NCBI RefSeq assembly: GCF_007655135.1
Contig: NC_045130.1
Location: 26,160,605-26,224,604, forward strand
Direction: 5' to 3'
From: Punica granatum
Lineage: Eukaryota; Streptophyta; Magnoliopsida; Myrtales; Lythraceae
Length of the DNA: 64,000 bases
Positions 48,060 to 59,186 of this stretch are shown here, in pieces (the stretch's first letter is position 1; every line of letters begins with the position of its first letter). The notes beneath the pieces are model-generated. The model worked only from the letters and a program-made list of their open reading frames with translations. It was not told the DNA's origin and ran no database searches. The translations under genes and the position numbers were made by a program.

Positions 48060-48850
48060 GTGGTTGTATCGGTACCTTTGTCACAACTATTACATAGGGA
48101 TCCGGTTCGACATAGAATTTATGTTGCACTTCCTCAACTGAAACGTCCCTAATCGACCGATAATTTTCTACCCTACGAAGGAAGAAATCCGAAAACTCAA
48201 TTCATCCAATTCTTGGAATGGTTCTATTCTATCCATGATTGGAAATATCTCTTTGAGGAAGAAGCAAAGAAAGTTCAGCCTAACTCGTACGCACCAAGAA
48301 ACACAATAGTAATATTCCATCAGTTGTGGCGTTTGGATTATTCTACTATTGGCAAAAGCGGATCAAGACTATCAAATTGGACGAAGGACTATGAAAACTA
48401 CTTCCTGTGCAAGTTGCTTTCAGAGGGCTCCTATTTGCTTTGTGCTCAAGACTCTTTCTTGTGACATACTAGATGATAGTTCACAGTACCGAAAGTCCTA
48501 GAAGTTCATTTGCATTAAGAATGAAACCATCATCCATTCCATTTGGCCACTGCCTACTGAAGAAGTACAATGGAACTATCCAGAAGACTATCAAGACACT
48601 ATTTATGATGTCAATGCTGTCAAACAGATGCCACAAGAGTATGCTACAAGATTCATTTGAAGATATGGATGTCAACTTAGCCAGCTAGCTTAAAGATATC
48701 AATTTGACAGCACAAGAGGATCCGTGGTAGAAACCAGCCGAAAAAAGGGAAAGTTTCCACTAACTGGCGGCCCGGATAGCTACCCAGAGATTGATAAGGA
48801 AGAATGGTTTCTAGAGCAATATCAAAAAAAGAAGGAAGAAGAAGAGTGAG
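48060..48850 (+). pseudogene. Pararetrovirus C-terminal region, left arm (broken)
   Basis: Open pieces at 48213-48464 (WFYSIHDWKYLFEEEAKKV) and around 48473-48850, ending in an acidic tail (about 48800-48848). Its inverted counterpart lies at 51886-52365 with the matching WFHSIHNWKYLFEEEAKKV. The region lies after RNase H; I know no defined activity for it. Confidence 0.6.
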
Positions 48851-49105
48851 AGGAGAACTACCGTAATTCAAATCTCTCACTGTCTCATGAGCCATTTCGC
48901 AAGTGACAACTGTGTAGTGCAACTGTTCGTTTATTTTCATATCATGACTGGTCATTAATAGTTATAAGCCAATTACTATGTCGGTCCAATGGTATAGAGA
49001 ATCTTTTAAAGCTATGTGAGCTATGTGTAATAAAGCTATATGAACTAGCAATATGCATTATTAGTGTGGTGTGATGTAAAGGACAATGTGATATGCAACA
49101 CATCC

Positions 49106-49175
49106 ACTATATAAATTGCCAGCTTCTCTTCGAGATTGAATCTAAGGTGTGATCAATAAAATCTCTTTGTGCTCG
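49106..49175 (+). promoter_or_regulatory. Pararetrovirus-type promoter and poly(A) leader, left arm
   Basis: CTATATAAATTGCC (about 49109) is followed 40 bases on by AATAAAATCTCTTTGTG. A TATA box close to a poly(A) signal is typical of caulimovirus-type leaders, where one region makes and terminates the full-length RNA. The inverted copy is at about 51628-51700. Confidence 0.5.
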
Positions 49176-49339
49176 CTACAACAACCATGTTATACTCTTC
49201 TTTCTCTTATGGATCATGGGTAAAGGGTAATAGTGGTTCTTCGTAATACCAGGAGTATGCTCTGTGCTTGTCTCATATGAGGATCCTGCATATCAGAAAT
49301 ACGATTTCTCCAATGCGATCCGAGGTAATTCTAGGAAAC

Positions 49340-49357
49340 ATGGCTCTGATACCAATT
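49340..49357 (-). other. tRNA-Met-type primer-binding site on the minus strand
   Basis: GGCTCTGATACCAATTCG reads on the minus strand as TTGGTATCAGAGCC, complementary to initiator tRNA-Met. A decayed copy (GCTATGACACTAATTCG) stands at about 51293-51309. Confidence 0.5.
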
Positions 49358-51440
49358 CGAGCGAGGCTAGGAAATGTAAACAGACTAATGAAGAGGGATT
49401 TGAGGAGTCAGAACTATGCCCTTTAGCGAGCATCAAAGCCATCCACCATATGCTCAAGCCTAGGCTCTACTTCCAAACCTCATTTCCCTTTTCATTAGTT
49501 CGCCTTGTTTCCTAGAATTATCTTAGATCGTATCGAAGAAATCGTATTTCTGATGTGCAGGATCCTCATATGAGATAAGCATTGAACATACCAATTCAGG
49601 GTGAGGTTACGAAATGTAAACAGACTAATGAAGAGGGATATGGGGGGTCAAAACTATGCCCTTTAGTAAGGCTCAAAGCCATCCACGACATATGCTCATA
49701 GTTGGTAATCTACTATCGAGGGACATGCACACAAATTCGTGCATTCATGGAGTCAATCGAAATCATTAGAGTTTCCTTTAACCCTAAGATAAAGAGATCC
49801 ACGGCATGATTTTGTACCCGGTAGATCATCTGATAGTATAGGGTGGCCACAACTGAGTCTTGGACCTGGGGGGCTCTAGTAATATGAAGCTAAACCTTCA
49901 GGGTTGACAATAACTTCGGATCTAAATGTTCCATATTAAAGTTTGGGAATAGGGTGACAAAGACTGTCCCCATGTTTAAGGTAGTCTCTATCGTCCCAAT
50001 ACATGCGTGCCGGTACTCCAGAAATTCTGTATCCCGTAGAGCCATTCTGGCAACCACTTGCAAACCCTTTCGGCCATGAAAGCTAAGGGCTAGCCTAATG
50101 GCTCCAAAATGCAGATGCGTGTATCCTTAGGAAACCGACTGTCATGGGAATTTCGGCGGGATTTGGAAGGTGATGAATTATTTAGCTTCAAAGGCTTGAA
50201 TAAGATACTAATTGAACTTCATTGACTGAACGTATTCCTTAATGCGCTTAGGGGATTACTTGATAAGTGATTGGATGCTACAAATAGGTAAGAAAGCATT
50301 TGATTTGGCGAAGGCAAAGTGGGGATTAATCAGGCCTAGATCGGTATGAAAGATCTTCTTGTCCTCACTGACATGGTTGTTAGACTCGCGAATCGAATCG
50401 TAGAATCGCATGATTCTACGATTCACAGAGGGACTAGCGATTCCGACTTCACCCTAGGAATCGAAATCTTAGAACCGTGATAGAATCGTGTCCAAAATCA
50501 AAGAATCATAGAATCGGCGCAATCCTACCAGTTCTATATTAGGCTCAAAACTAAAACTTGGACCAACCCCAGTCCAGTTGTTCGGCTCATAGAACAACTC
50601 GATTGGATTTTCTTTTTTCCTTACCAATCCAAGAAATAAATGGAGAATCGATTCCTGACTTCTAATCTCCGTCGAAGTCTCAAAGAAAGAAAAAACTCCA
50701 GCCTTAGCTACTCCCATTGCTCAAATCTTGCCTTCTCCTGTTGAAATTACCTTCATCTCCTGCTCAAATTGTCATTTGTAATCGTCGTGCTTCCTCTTTT
50801 AGTTGAAATTGCCAACTGTAATCGTCGTCTTTTGAGCACTACTGTGTGCTGCTGTCTGCTTTGAGCTCTCCACTGCTGCTTTGCTGTGCATTGATGATGT
50901 TCGTGTTATCGATGAATATTTGGATAACATTTGATCTGTTTGTTCATCCTATGTTATGTTGTTAACATTTTATTTCTATTTGGAGACTTGGAGTTATGAA
51001 CTGTGATTTGGTTTATATATATATATATTATTTTTTTTAATTACAGGTAGAATCTTACGATTCACGATTCCACGACCCTCAACTGATTTTAGTTAGAATC
51101 GTGATTCTGACAACCTTGTTCACTGAGGTAGAATACCTCATATAGTGAGTCGAGTTTATTCCCAATGGACATGCGATATGGGGAATCTACATAGAGTGTG
51201 ACATCGGTAGTCTAGGGATAATTGGAAAAGGATTCTATGGATTTGAGACTCTAAGCTATAGGAATCCATGGTGTAGTTCTTGCACAAACTAAGCTATGAC
51301 ACTAATTCGGGATGAGGCTAGGAAATGCAAACAAACTAATGATAAGGGATCTGAGGAGTCGGAACTATGTTCTTTCGCGAGCCTCAAAGCTATCCATGAC
51401 ATATGCTTAAGCCTAGACTCTACATCGAGTCCTCATTTCC
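49345..51440. repeat. Repeated leader units between the pararetrovirus arms
   Basis: A unit of about 130 bp with GGCTAGGAAATGTAAACAGA, CTAATGAAGAGGGAT and TATGCCCTTTAG...CATCAAAGCCATCCA occurs at about 49350-49470, 49600-49700 and 51305-51420, all in the same direction. The stretch 49275-49345 returns inverted at 49507-49583 and at 51467-51530. It is a mosaic of leader pieces around the inversion centre. Confidence 0.65.
50372..51118. mobile_element. Non-autonomous hAT-like element (747 bp)
   Basis: Terminal inverted repeats read CATGGTTGTTAGACTCGCGA on the left and, reversed, CAAGGTTGTCAGAATCACGA on the right, the CAGGGTTGTCA type of plant hAT ends. The 8-bp flanks CTCACTGA (50364-50371) and TTCACTGA (51119-51126) match at 7 of 8 bases, the hAT duplication length. 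Sub-terminal GAATCGTAGAATC/GATTCTACGATTC motifs are repeated and inverted near both ends, like transposase-binding sites. There is no transposase. It sits in the centre of the inverted pararetrovirus locus. Confidence 0.75.
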
Positions 51441-51885
51441 CTTTTTCATTAGTTCGCCTGGTTTCCTAGAATTACCTCAGATTGCATCGAAAAAACCATA
51501 TTTCTGATGTGCAGGATCCTCATATGAAGCAAGCACAAAGAATACTCCTAGTATTGTGAAAAATCACGGTTACCCCTTACCCATAGCCAGAAGAGAAAGA
51601 AGATTAGAACATAGTTGTTGTAGTTAGCACAAAGAGATTTTATTGATCACTCCTTACTTTCATCCTCGAATAGAACTAGCTATTTTATAGATGGGATGTG
51701 TTGCATATCTCATTATATCTTACATCACACCACACTGATAATATATATGGCTAGTACAGACAGCTTTATTACACAAAACTCATATAACTTTAAAAGATTT
51801 GCTAATCTATTAGATCGACACAGTCACTGGTCGACAACTATTAATGACTAGTCATGATATAAAGATAAACCAATAATTGCACTAC

Positions 51886-52365
51886 TCAAGTGTCACTTAA
51901 CAGCATAGATATTGTCTTGATAGTCTTATGGATAGTGTAATGGTACTTCTTCAGTCTGTAGTGGCCAAAGGGAATGGGGGATGGTTCCATTCTTGATACA
52001 TATGAACTTTTAGGGCTCCCGGTACTGTGAACTGTCATCCAATATGTCGTAAGAAAGAATCTTGTACACGAAGCAAGTAAGAGTCCTCTGAAGGCAACTT
52101 GCACAGGAAGTAGTTCTCGTAGTCCTTCGTTCACCTCGATAGTCTCCTCTTATGCCAATAGTTGATGGAATATTACTATCGTATATTTTCGTGCATAGGG
52201 GTTAGGCAGAACTTTCTTTGCTTCTTCCTCAAAGAGATATTTCCAATTATGGATAGAATGGAACCATTCCAAGAAATGGATGAAATGAGTATCCCGATTT
52301 TCTTCCTTCGTAGGGTAGATAATTAACTGTCCATCAGGGAGGTTTATGTCGAGGAAGTGCAACAT
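51886..52365 (-). pseudogene. Pararetrovirus C-terminal region, right arm (broken)
   Basis: Inverted counterpart of 48140-48690, in two open pieces (51886-52134 and 52150-52365). It shares WKYLFEEEAKKV and the segment around FGHYRLKKY. No RNase H is visible next to it in this arm. Confidence 0.6.
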
Positions 52366-53099
52366 ACACTCTATGTCGAACTGGATCCTTATGTAATAGT
52401 TATGACAAAGGTACTAGTACAACCACTTGAGGTCTCCAGGGAAACCGTATAGGCTTGAGATTTAGTCCACCGTAATCCCTAGAAACTTTGAGATGGTATT
52501 CCCCTATGAGATCCTTAGGATAGCGTGTGAATGTGCGGGTTTTGTAGAAACTCTTGGTAGGAGTATGCACAGGCAGAATGCCTGAGCTTTTCTGTGAGCT
52601 GTAATATTTCTGCCTGATGTGCCATGAAGAGCCACGGTACTTGGAGATACAGTTAAAAGTTTGAATCGTACACCTTCTAGTAATATTCTTAACTTACTCA
52701 CTTGTGTGATTACGTCTAGCCAATTATAATATCCTTTCGGGGAATTGTTGATCCTATCACTTTTGTAACCAATGAATATCTATGGAGGAATTGGATTTGA
52801 ATTGGCTTACTGATCAGGTGAGTTGAGAACTCCGAATTCATTATGGTTTATGCTGCTCTTATGCTAGGAAAGCAATAACCTTGATAGATCTTACGTACGT
52901 GGACACATAAATGGATACATGGACATGAGGAACCGATTATGCAAACTTAATTTCTTTTGGAATGGCCAACTATAACCAGTATCAGAATCACACTTCATAA
53001 AAATCTGTATATCAGTTCGTCAAGTCTTCCAGGGCTGCAATGGAGGTTGCTCTAGGCTCCTCGTCTAAAGAGAACAAGGATTCTACATCATCTTTATCA

Positions 53100-54290
53100 A
53101 GAGAAATGCCTGTGGCATTCTCCAGTTTTTGGACTAACTTAATGTTGCATTTTAATGCATTGTGGTAGTTTTTTGCACAGTGGCCTAGTCTACTGCAAAT
53201 GTAGACCTTGAGGACTTAAACTTCCTACCTATCTTCTTTTTCTTTCTCATGTACTTCCACATTTTCCCAAAATAACGCTTGGCTTTGGATTTTCCCCACT
53301 CCCACTTCTTGAAGGGCTTTTTTTCTTCTTGGAGTGGCATACGCAAGACTTGTCTTTTGATGAACGCTTGATAGAGAGCTCCGGCCTTCCACATGCTTTG
53401 TCAATGGCTTTGTCTCCCTTGAGATATTCTCAGACAATCTTTTTTTTGGTGTAAATATCTTCAAGGGCAATATGAATCTCTTGTTGGATTTTTTCCAACA
53501 GTGTAATCTATGACCCGTTTTCTTTTTGTCTACAAGGATTGCTCCATTGCCCCTACTAAAGTAGTAGGAATGGAAAGAAATGCTTGTTTAAGCGAGATGT
53601 CTGCACCAAGCTCATAGAAGAGCCGCACCATGTGCTTAAAGTGAAGAACAAGGTGTTTTCCTTTATAGAAACTACACTTTCGTTCAAAGAATTCTCTTCT
53701 CTTGAGCTCTTTCAAATCATCAGGATTCCCAATAAAGAATTGGCATATAATCCTAATTGCGTGGGCTCGTTCTTGACAAAGGAAGGCAATTAATTCTGGC
53801 TCATTTAGTGAGGTCCACCAGTTTGTGGGAGTTCCTGTGAACCTTGAGGCAACAAAACATCGTGATTACTTAAATTAATAAGCTTGCAAGGAACTCTTGA
53901 GGTTGGTTTGGCCACTTCTAATAGGGGATGTCATCGAGAGTAAAGACATGTCCTCCTCCTTTAGACGATGTTGTGGCAGGTGAATGATCCGAGACTTCTA
54001 AAAGGACCTCTCAGCTGGCTGATCCACTTTTGGTCCTCGTCCCATCATTTTGACAAATGGGAAGGATTCTTCAGATTCATCAGTATCCCATGACTCGAGC
54101 AACTCATCAGATTATTAAGTATCCTCTTTGCGCTCATGAAAGGAGAACTGAAAGCCTTCTTATGCTCCTTGAACATTCTGAGAGACAACTACCTAGGGAA
54201 CTTGGCAACTCTGGAAGAAATGAACTTATCGGATTCTCCTTCACAAATACCATGAATGCTTCCTCAATGGATTTATTAGAAGCTCCCGAT
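53100..54290 (-). pseudogene. Pararetrovirus coat-protein-like region, right arm (broken)
   Basis: Reads from about 54290 down to 53100 and parallels 45945-47160. Matching pieces are the stretch around 54100-54190, LFYELGADISLKQAFLS (about 53590-53640) and the Lys-rich segment 53225-53470. The zinc-knuckle region near 53190 has lost its Cys spacing. Confidence 0.6.
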
Positions 54291-54299
54291 TTTGTTGGG

Positions 54300-54480
54300 T
54301 TAACCCTTGTGGTTTTTGGTTGGTCATGACTGGAGGAGTCCGATGTTGAGATCTCTGAAGTATCTACCGCTTTCTTCTTCCTCCTTTTAACCTCTCAAAT
54401 TTTGTCTCTATATTTTGCCACACTCCTCCCATAAGTTCTCTTTCCTTTCTCAAGATAGGAGAATAATAGTGAAGACCTTT
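54300..54480 (-). pseudogene. Pararetrovirus coat-protein N-terminal fragment, copy a
   Basis: Segment with AGTATCTACCGCTTTCTTC and CTCCCATAAGTTCTCTTTC, found again at 56890-57045 in the same orientation with many changes. On the minus strand it encodes a Lys/Arg/Glu-rich stretch. It may be the upstream continuation of the right arm. Confidence 0.45.
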
Positions 54481-55092
54481 AGGAGGTAGCTAGGATAGAT
54501 CGCTCCGGCAATAAATGGAAACGATCTTGAGGTGGCGGAGCCATAAGAGGCGTCTCTTCTGCACTTGATAATGCAACAATCTAGTTTTGTAACTTCTTGA
54601 TTTCCTCTTCCTTTCTATTTAGATCATGCTGGAAATTGGACAAAGGAGGCACTTCCCGAACCTCCTTAAGTCTTTTCAGAAGTGCTCGAAGGAGATTTTG
54701 CATTTCATGGTGGTGTTGGTCAACTTTTGAACCAAGCTAGTCGACCCTAGTAGACAAGGAGTTTACTTGAGAGCCAATCCCTTTGAGAACATGGTTTTGA
54801 GCAACCGAGTTCTATGTTTGCCAGTTGAGCACCAGTTCTACTGCAGTTATCTATTTAGGATTTCCAACAGTGTATGTCTTCGAAGGATTTGCAATTATAG
54901 GATTGCGCTTGTAACGACCATCACCATTTGTGAATTCCTCTAAAGGTAGAAATTGCTAACTATAGGTAGATGAAGTTGAGTGAAACATGTAGGCAGTACC
55001 TGCCTATGGAAGGCTCTCCTAGATAGTGACCTGTTGTTTTGGTGTTTCATCCTATTCACGAAACCTTGTACCACTACTGGTGGCAGTAGATC

Positions 55093-56490
55093 TTGGAGGT
55101 ATTCTTTGACTTCTTTAGGGTCTTCCATTCTGATGCAAATCGCAGCACGACTTCAAGGGATCCAATTCAAGTTCCAATTGGACCGATTACGCGAGCACGA
55201 GCAAAAAAGTTTAAAGATGAACTCAACGGTCTGATTCAAGAGGTTTGGGCTCAAGAAAATTCGTGGAGGCCCATTGGACATGAATCACGTGATCCACAAA
55301 GATCCATCATTTGGTATCAGAGCATCAAGCTCCAAATCGGGTTTATCCTATCCTTTTTATTTCAATTTGCTAAGTTCCACTTCGTCGAGTTTGTTCTTTG
55401 TGGATTGATAACAGCAAAAAAAAAAGAGCTGAAAAAAAATTGGCAAAAAAAATACAGAGCTGAAAAAAAGAAAAAAGAAGGATCGAAAGAAAAGAAAGAA
55501 GACATCATTGTCAATTTGATCCAAATTCTTTACATTATACCATTCTAAAGTTGTTATTTCCCTTTCTTTGTGATCTACATGGATTCTGTTCCCAGAATTA
55601 CATATAACATTCTGGTTTATTTAATCCTTCATAGTAGTTGCATTTTCTCTTGTTTCTTTTCTTCCTGAAATTTCCTTTGATCATTAATTTTCCTTGATGA
55701 GTTCTTGGTGAATTGTTGCTGGAAAATTTGGAGTTGTTTGTTTAGTTCCAAAAGAACTGAAAGAGAATTGTCGAGTGGAAAAAGGCAAGAGTGGTGAGAA
55801 CATTAGAGGGATAAAAGCCATATATTTTGTTGAGTGAAAACACGAGTATAGAGTGATTCACATTCTTGAGTGTAAACACGTAAGGAACATTCAGAAAATT
55901 GTGAGAATATTCTCTTTGGTTCTTGAAGAACTAATTCGAACTTATCGGAAGTTTCCGTGGCGTTCATCATCGACTTATCAAACGACTTTCCACCACCGTT
56001 TGTGGCGTCTTCATCGACTTATCAAACGGCTTTCCATCACCGTTTGTGGCGTCTTCCTATATACCAAGGTTCTTGTTTTGCATTAAACAACGGGTTGAGG
56101 TCAGTTATACCAAGGTTCTTGTTTATGTTGTAAACAACGGGTTGAGGGTTCGTTAATCAAATCTGATTGTGGAACGATCTTGGGTTCCTTTAGTTGTCGG
56201 GTCTCGTCATTCTTGGCGAGAATCGCATCATTTGGTATAAGAGCAAATTGAAATAAAAAGGATAGGATAAACCCGATTTGGAGCCCGATGCTCTGATACC
56301 AAATGATGGATCTTTGTGGATCACGTGATTCATGTCCAATGGGCCTCCACGAATTTTCTTAAGCCCAAACCTCTTGAATCAGGCCGTTGAGTTCATCTTT
56401 AAACTTCTTTGCTCGTGCTCGCGTAATCGGCCCAATCGGAACTTGAATTGGATCCCTTGAAGTCGTGCTACGATTTGCATCACATTCTCT
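55093..56490. repeat. Snap-back inverted repeat with a retroelement leader
   Basis: 55131-55375 (+) is repeated inverted at 56250-56487. Both include the methionyl-tRNA primer-binding site (TTGGTATCAGAGCATCAAG at about 55314; its complement at about 56285). The + arm encodes GPITRARAKKFKDELNGLIQ, a segment seen in plant gypsy-type polyproteins. The 875-bp loop holds two short tandem duplications (about 55967-56053 and 56050-56145) and a second + primer site TTGGTATAAGAGCA at about 56230, where the inverted copy begins. Confidence 0.75.
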
Positions 56491-56741
56491 ACTTTTTAAA
56501 CCATTTGAGAATGGACTTGTAGCAAGGTAGGATCTTCCCTGGGCTCGATAAATTGGCTCCTACATCTGGTTCTGGATGTTCTTCCTTCTTCACTCCCTTG
56601 GAATAGGGAGAATTTCTTTTCTTCTTGGTCGTGCCATGGGGGTTAGCTTCAAATTCTCCGCACATTTCACATTCACAAAGATCCTAGTAGAAATGTCGTT
56701 CTCCTTGCTCCCTAAAAAAGTATATAAGGGACCCTTCCTTG

Positions 56742-57045
56742 TTAAAGGACGGAGGCATGCCTTTTTTGGTTCGTAGGATTATCTGTCATTTCTTCTAGAA
56801 CTGGCTGCATCATCATCATGGTTGAAAAAATTGGTGGGGCTGAAGGCTCTTGGATAGGGCAGTGGTCAAAAGAAATGACCACTTTTTCAACCCTTGTGGT
56901 TTTTGGTGGGTTCTTATGAGTGGAGGAGTCCGACGCGGAGATCTTCGAAATATCTACCACTTCCTTCTTCCTCCCTTTTACCTCTCGAATTTTGTCTCTA
57001 TGTTCTGCCACACTCATCCCATAAGTTCTCTTACTTGGAAGCACT
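56742..57045 (-). pseudogene. Pararetrovirus coat-protein N-terminal fragment, copy b
   Basis: An open frame of 100 codons on the minus strand, Lys/Arg-rich in its first part (around 56940-57040), that repeats the fragment at 54300-54480. Nothing downstream in this direction continues it, so it is an isolated piece. Confidence 0.45.
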
Positions 57046-57049
57046 TCGA

Positions 57050-57350
57050 ATATTAATTTTAGTCAAGTAAAGTTTATTACTTATAGAAATATGCATACAA
57101 ATTTTTCAAAGTATTATATTCAATTTTCATATAAATATACAATTCTAAATATAATTATATTTGAATTTTGTGGACTCCACGGTTTCTATTTAACAACTCA
57201 ATTTTTGACTGCCTTGGCCGCAGGAAATTATGCAACCCGGAATACAACAGGCATCGGGGATTGCAGGCACCTTACGCGGTTTCGGACTTAATCCCCCGGT
57301 GGCTCAGTCCGATGGAGTAGTACCCTGCCCTCCATGTTCCTTAAGATCTT
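57050..57350. other. Intergenic DNA upstream of the ACP gene
   Basis: AT-rich to about 57180, then of average composition. No gene or repeat recognised. Confidence 0.4.
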
Positions 57351-57355
57351 GTTGA

Positions 57356-57411
57356 TGGGCTGGGTCAGTCCCGCAGAAGTCCGGCCCAATATGAGGCCCA
57401 AGATTGGCCCA
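57356..57411 (+). promoter_or_regulatory. Cluster of site II-type elements upstream of the ACP gene
   Basis: TGGGCT at 57356-57361 and GGCCCA at 57383-57388, 57395-57400 and 57406-57411: four elements in 56 bases. Site II elements (TGGGCC/T), bound by TCP-type factors, are common in promoters of nuclear genes for mitochondrial and ribosomal proteins. This fits a mitochondrial ACP gene starting about 750 bases downstream. Confidence 0.6.
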
Positions 57412-57715
57412 ATGGCCGGACCGGTCTCCCATTTAAAATGCTTTTGAATTTGAATTTGAAGATGACGACTTTCTTCCCCGAGACCGAAAACCCTGAAACT
57501 TGAAAGAACGGAGAAGAAAGAAACGACAGAAGAAGTTTCACTTTGGCATTTTCACAAACACATAGACAGAGCGGCGGGCAACTTGAACCTCCGAAGAGCA
57601 TCAGATCGGCAGCAGGTTCCTGCTTCATTTCTCGCCCTCTCCCGGCAATTTCATACTCTTTTCCTCGTCCCCTTTCCGTCAAATACACATTTTCTATATG
57701 ACTGCATATATATGT

Positions 57716-57726
57716 GCGTGTGTGTA

Positions 57727-57812
<86 letters not shown>
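57716..57812 (+). repeat. Compound GT/AG microsatellite
   Basis: GT repeats (57716-57766, one interruption) run directly into AG repeats (57767-57812). It lies between the site II cluster and the ACP start codon, probably in the transcribed leader or its intron. Confidence 0.95.
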
Positions 57813-57815
<3 letters not shown>

Positions 57816-58169
57816 GGTGCTGGTGTCGTGTAGTGTGCCCTTCTCTGATGGGTACTCTAGTGTCCTGCTTCTTTGCTGGTGGAAACCTTTTGTGGCTGAG
57901 GAAACCATCAAAAGTTTGTCAGCTTCTACAACCTCGTTAGTGGGGTTGGGGTAGGGGGAAGCTTCCTTGAAGTTCCCCCATATGTGGGTTCCTCATTTAG
58001 ATTCATGTGCGTGATGGTTTAGTGACTTGCTGCATTCACGTCAAAGCTTATGAACGTTGTTCTTCCAAGTATGTTATTTTTGTGTTCTTACTGTTCCGGG
58101 CTTGTATCTCGAACATTTAGCTCCTCGTCTTTGTTTGAAGACTCTGCCCGTGTAATTTGCTCCAACAGG

Positions 58170-59186
58170 ATGAACGCCATAAGGAATGCTATCTCGAGGC
58201 ATGTGAACTTAAGAGCTTCAGTCAGTAGATGTATCATCGCTGAGAATTTGCATGGGCTGAACCGGTTGAATCAAATGCTGTGCACATCTACAGCTCACAG
58301 CCCTGATCAGATCATGGATCGGGTTGTCGGGCTTGTCAAGAAGTTTGACAAGATTGAGGCCTCTAAGGTTGTTGTTTATCCACACGCAGCTCTTGCTTTG
58401 CAATGCCCGTTGTTCCTTTCTTGCCTCATTTTGAACGTCTGACTTATCGTTGCTCCTTATAACCATTGGTTAGCATAAAAAATCGTTGTGCTTGTCATAT
58501 TCAGTATTTGTTCAATGGCAGTGCAGGGACATCTGGAAGAAATCTAGGAACTCCAACTAAGTCCAAACCGTTCATTTTTCTGTAGCAGATCTCAATCTAT
58601 TGAAACTATGAAGTTATCTGTTGCTTTAGGCTCTAGAACCCTGTCTCTTCCTCACTATGTTCCCTTCTTTTTCCTCTGTGAATAACTCTTGTATGCGACT
58701 TTGGATTTTAAAGGTTGATATTACCATTTGATATGCGTGGAGGATGTGGAGGGTGTCTCAGCTTTCTAATCTCTTAGATGTAAATTATGGCTAGAGTGGT
58801 GTGGATCCTCCAAAATATGATATGTCGATATCATGGGATCCTTTTTTACTTTTACCCTTTTACTCATATAATGAAAAAAATTTGGTTCTTTTACTTGATT
58901 CTTTGAATCTCATCTACATATTAATATATAAGCCATGGGTAACTTGGAAGTTTGGCCATTCTTTTGACGTGCTTGACCCTTGAAACAGGTGAGTGAAAGG
59001 GCCAATTTCCAAAAAGACTTGAGCCTTGACAGCTTAGATAAGGTGGAACTGGTAATGGCTTTCGAGCAAGAATTCTCCATTGAAATCCCCGAAGAGGAAG
59101 CCGACAAGCTTACCTGCTGTGCTGATGTTGCAAGATACATAGCCTCTGCATCTGGGGGAAAGGATACTGCAAATAAGAGCTTGTGA
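58170..59186 (+). CDS. Mitochondrial acyl carrier protein (two exons, 131 aa)
   Basis: Carries the growing acyl chain on a phosphopantetheine arm in mitochondrial fatty acid synthesis (octanoate for lipoate), and in plants is also linked to respiratory complex I. Exons are 58170-58367 and 58989-59186, joined in phase 0, GT..AG. Residues 1-38 form an Arg-rich, Ser-containing, acid-poor presequence. The ACP domain starts near [13 protein letters not shown] and has the attachment motif LDSLD with Ser81, then the acidic helix II/III region [24 protein letters not shown] 58170 is preferred over the in-frame ATG at 58050 because it gives the usual length and begins like relatives (M-x-x-I-R). A CAG at 58166-58168 suggests a 5' UTR intron ends two bases before the start codon. 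It most resembles the plant mtACP3 type. Confidence 0.94.

Larger units (their letters stand above)
45945..54290. mobile_element. Endogenous pararetrovirus-like locus in inverted, head-to-head arms
   Basis: Left arm about 45945-49345 (+) and right arm about 51465-54290 (-) carry the same sequences in opposite orientation. Landmarks shared as reverse complements include the region at 46630 (LFYELGTNISLKQAF) against 53640 (LFYELGADISLKQAF), 48190-48300 against 52180-52300, and the leader (GTGATCAATAAAATCTC at 49149 against 51651). Content in order is coat-protein-like region, zinc knuckle, end of reverse transcriptase, RNase H, a C-terminal acidic region, then a promoter/poly(A) leader. This order and the RNase H motifs match Caulimoviridae; a Florendovirus relation is possible but unproven. 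Every coding part has stops, shifts and deletions. The arms are old and inactive. Confidence 0.7.

Noticed and set aside
57583..57954. ORFs across the GT/AG repeat
   Set aside because: Dinucleotide repeats give long stop-free frames; no domain, and the true gene starts at 58170.
58050..58169. In-frame upstream ATG adding 40 residues to the mitochondrial ACP
   Set aside because: The extension is unlike family presequences and runs across a likely intron acceptor at 58168.
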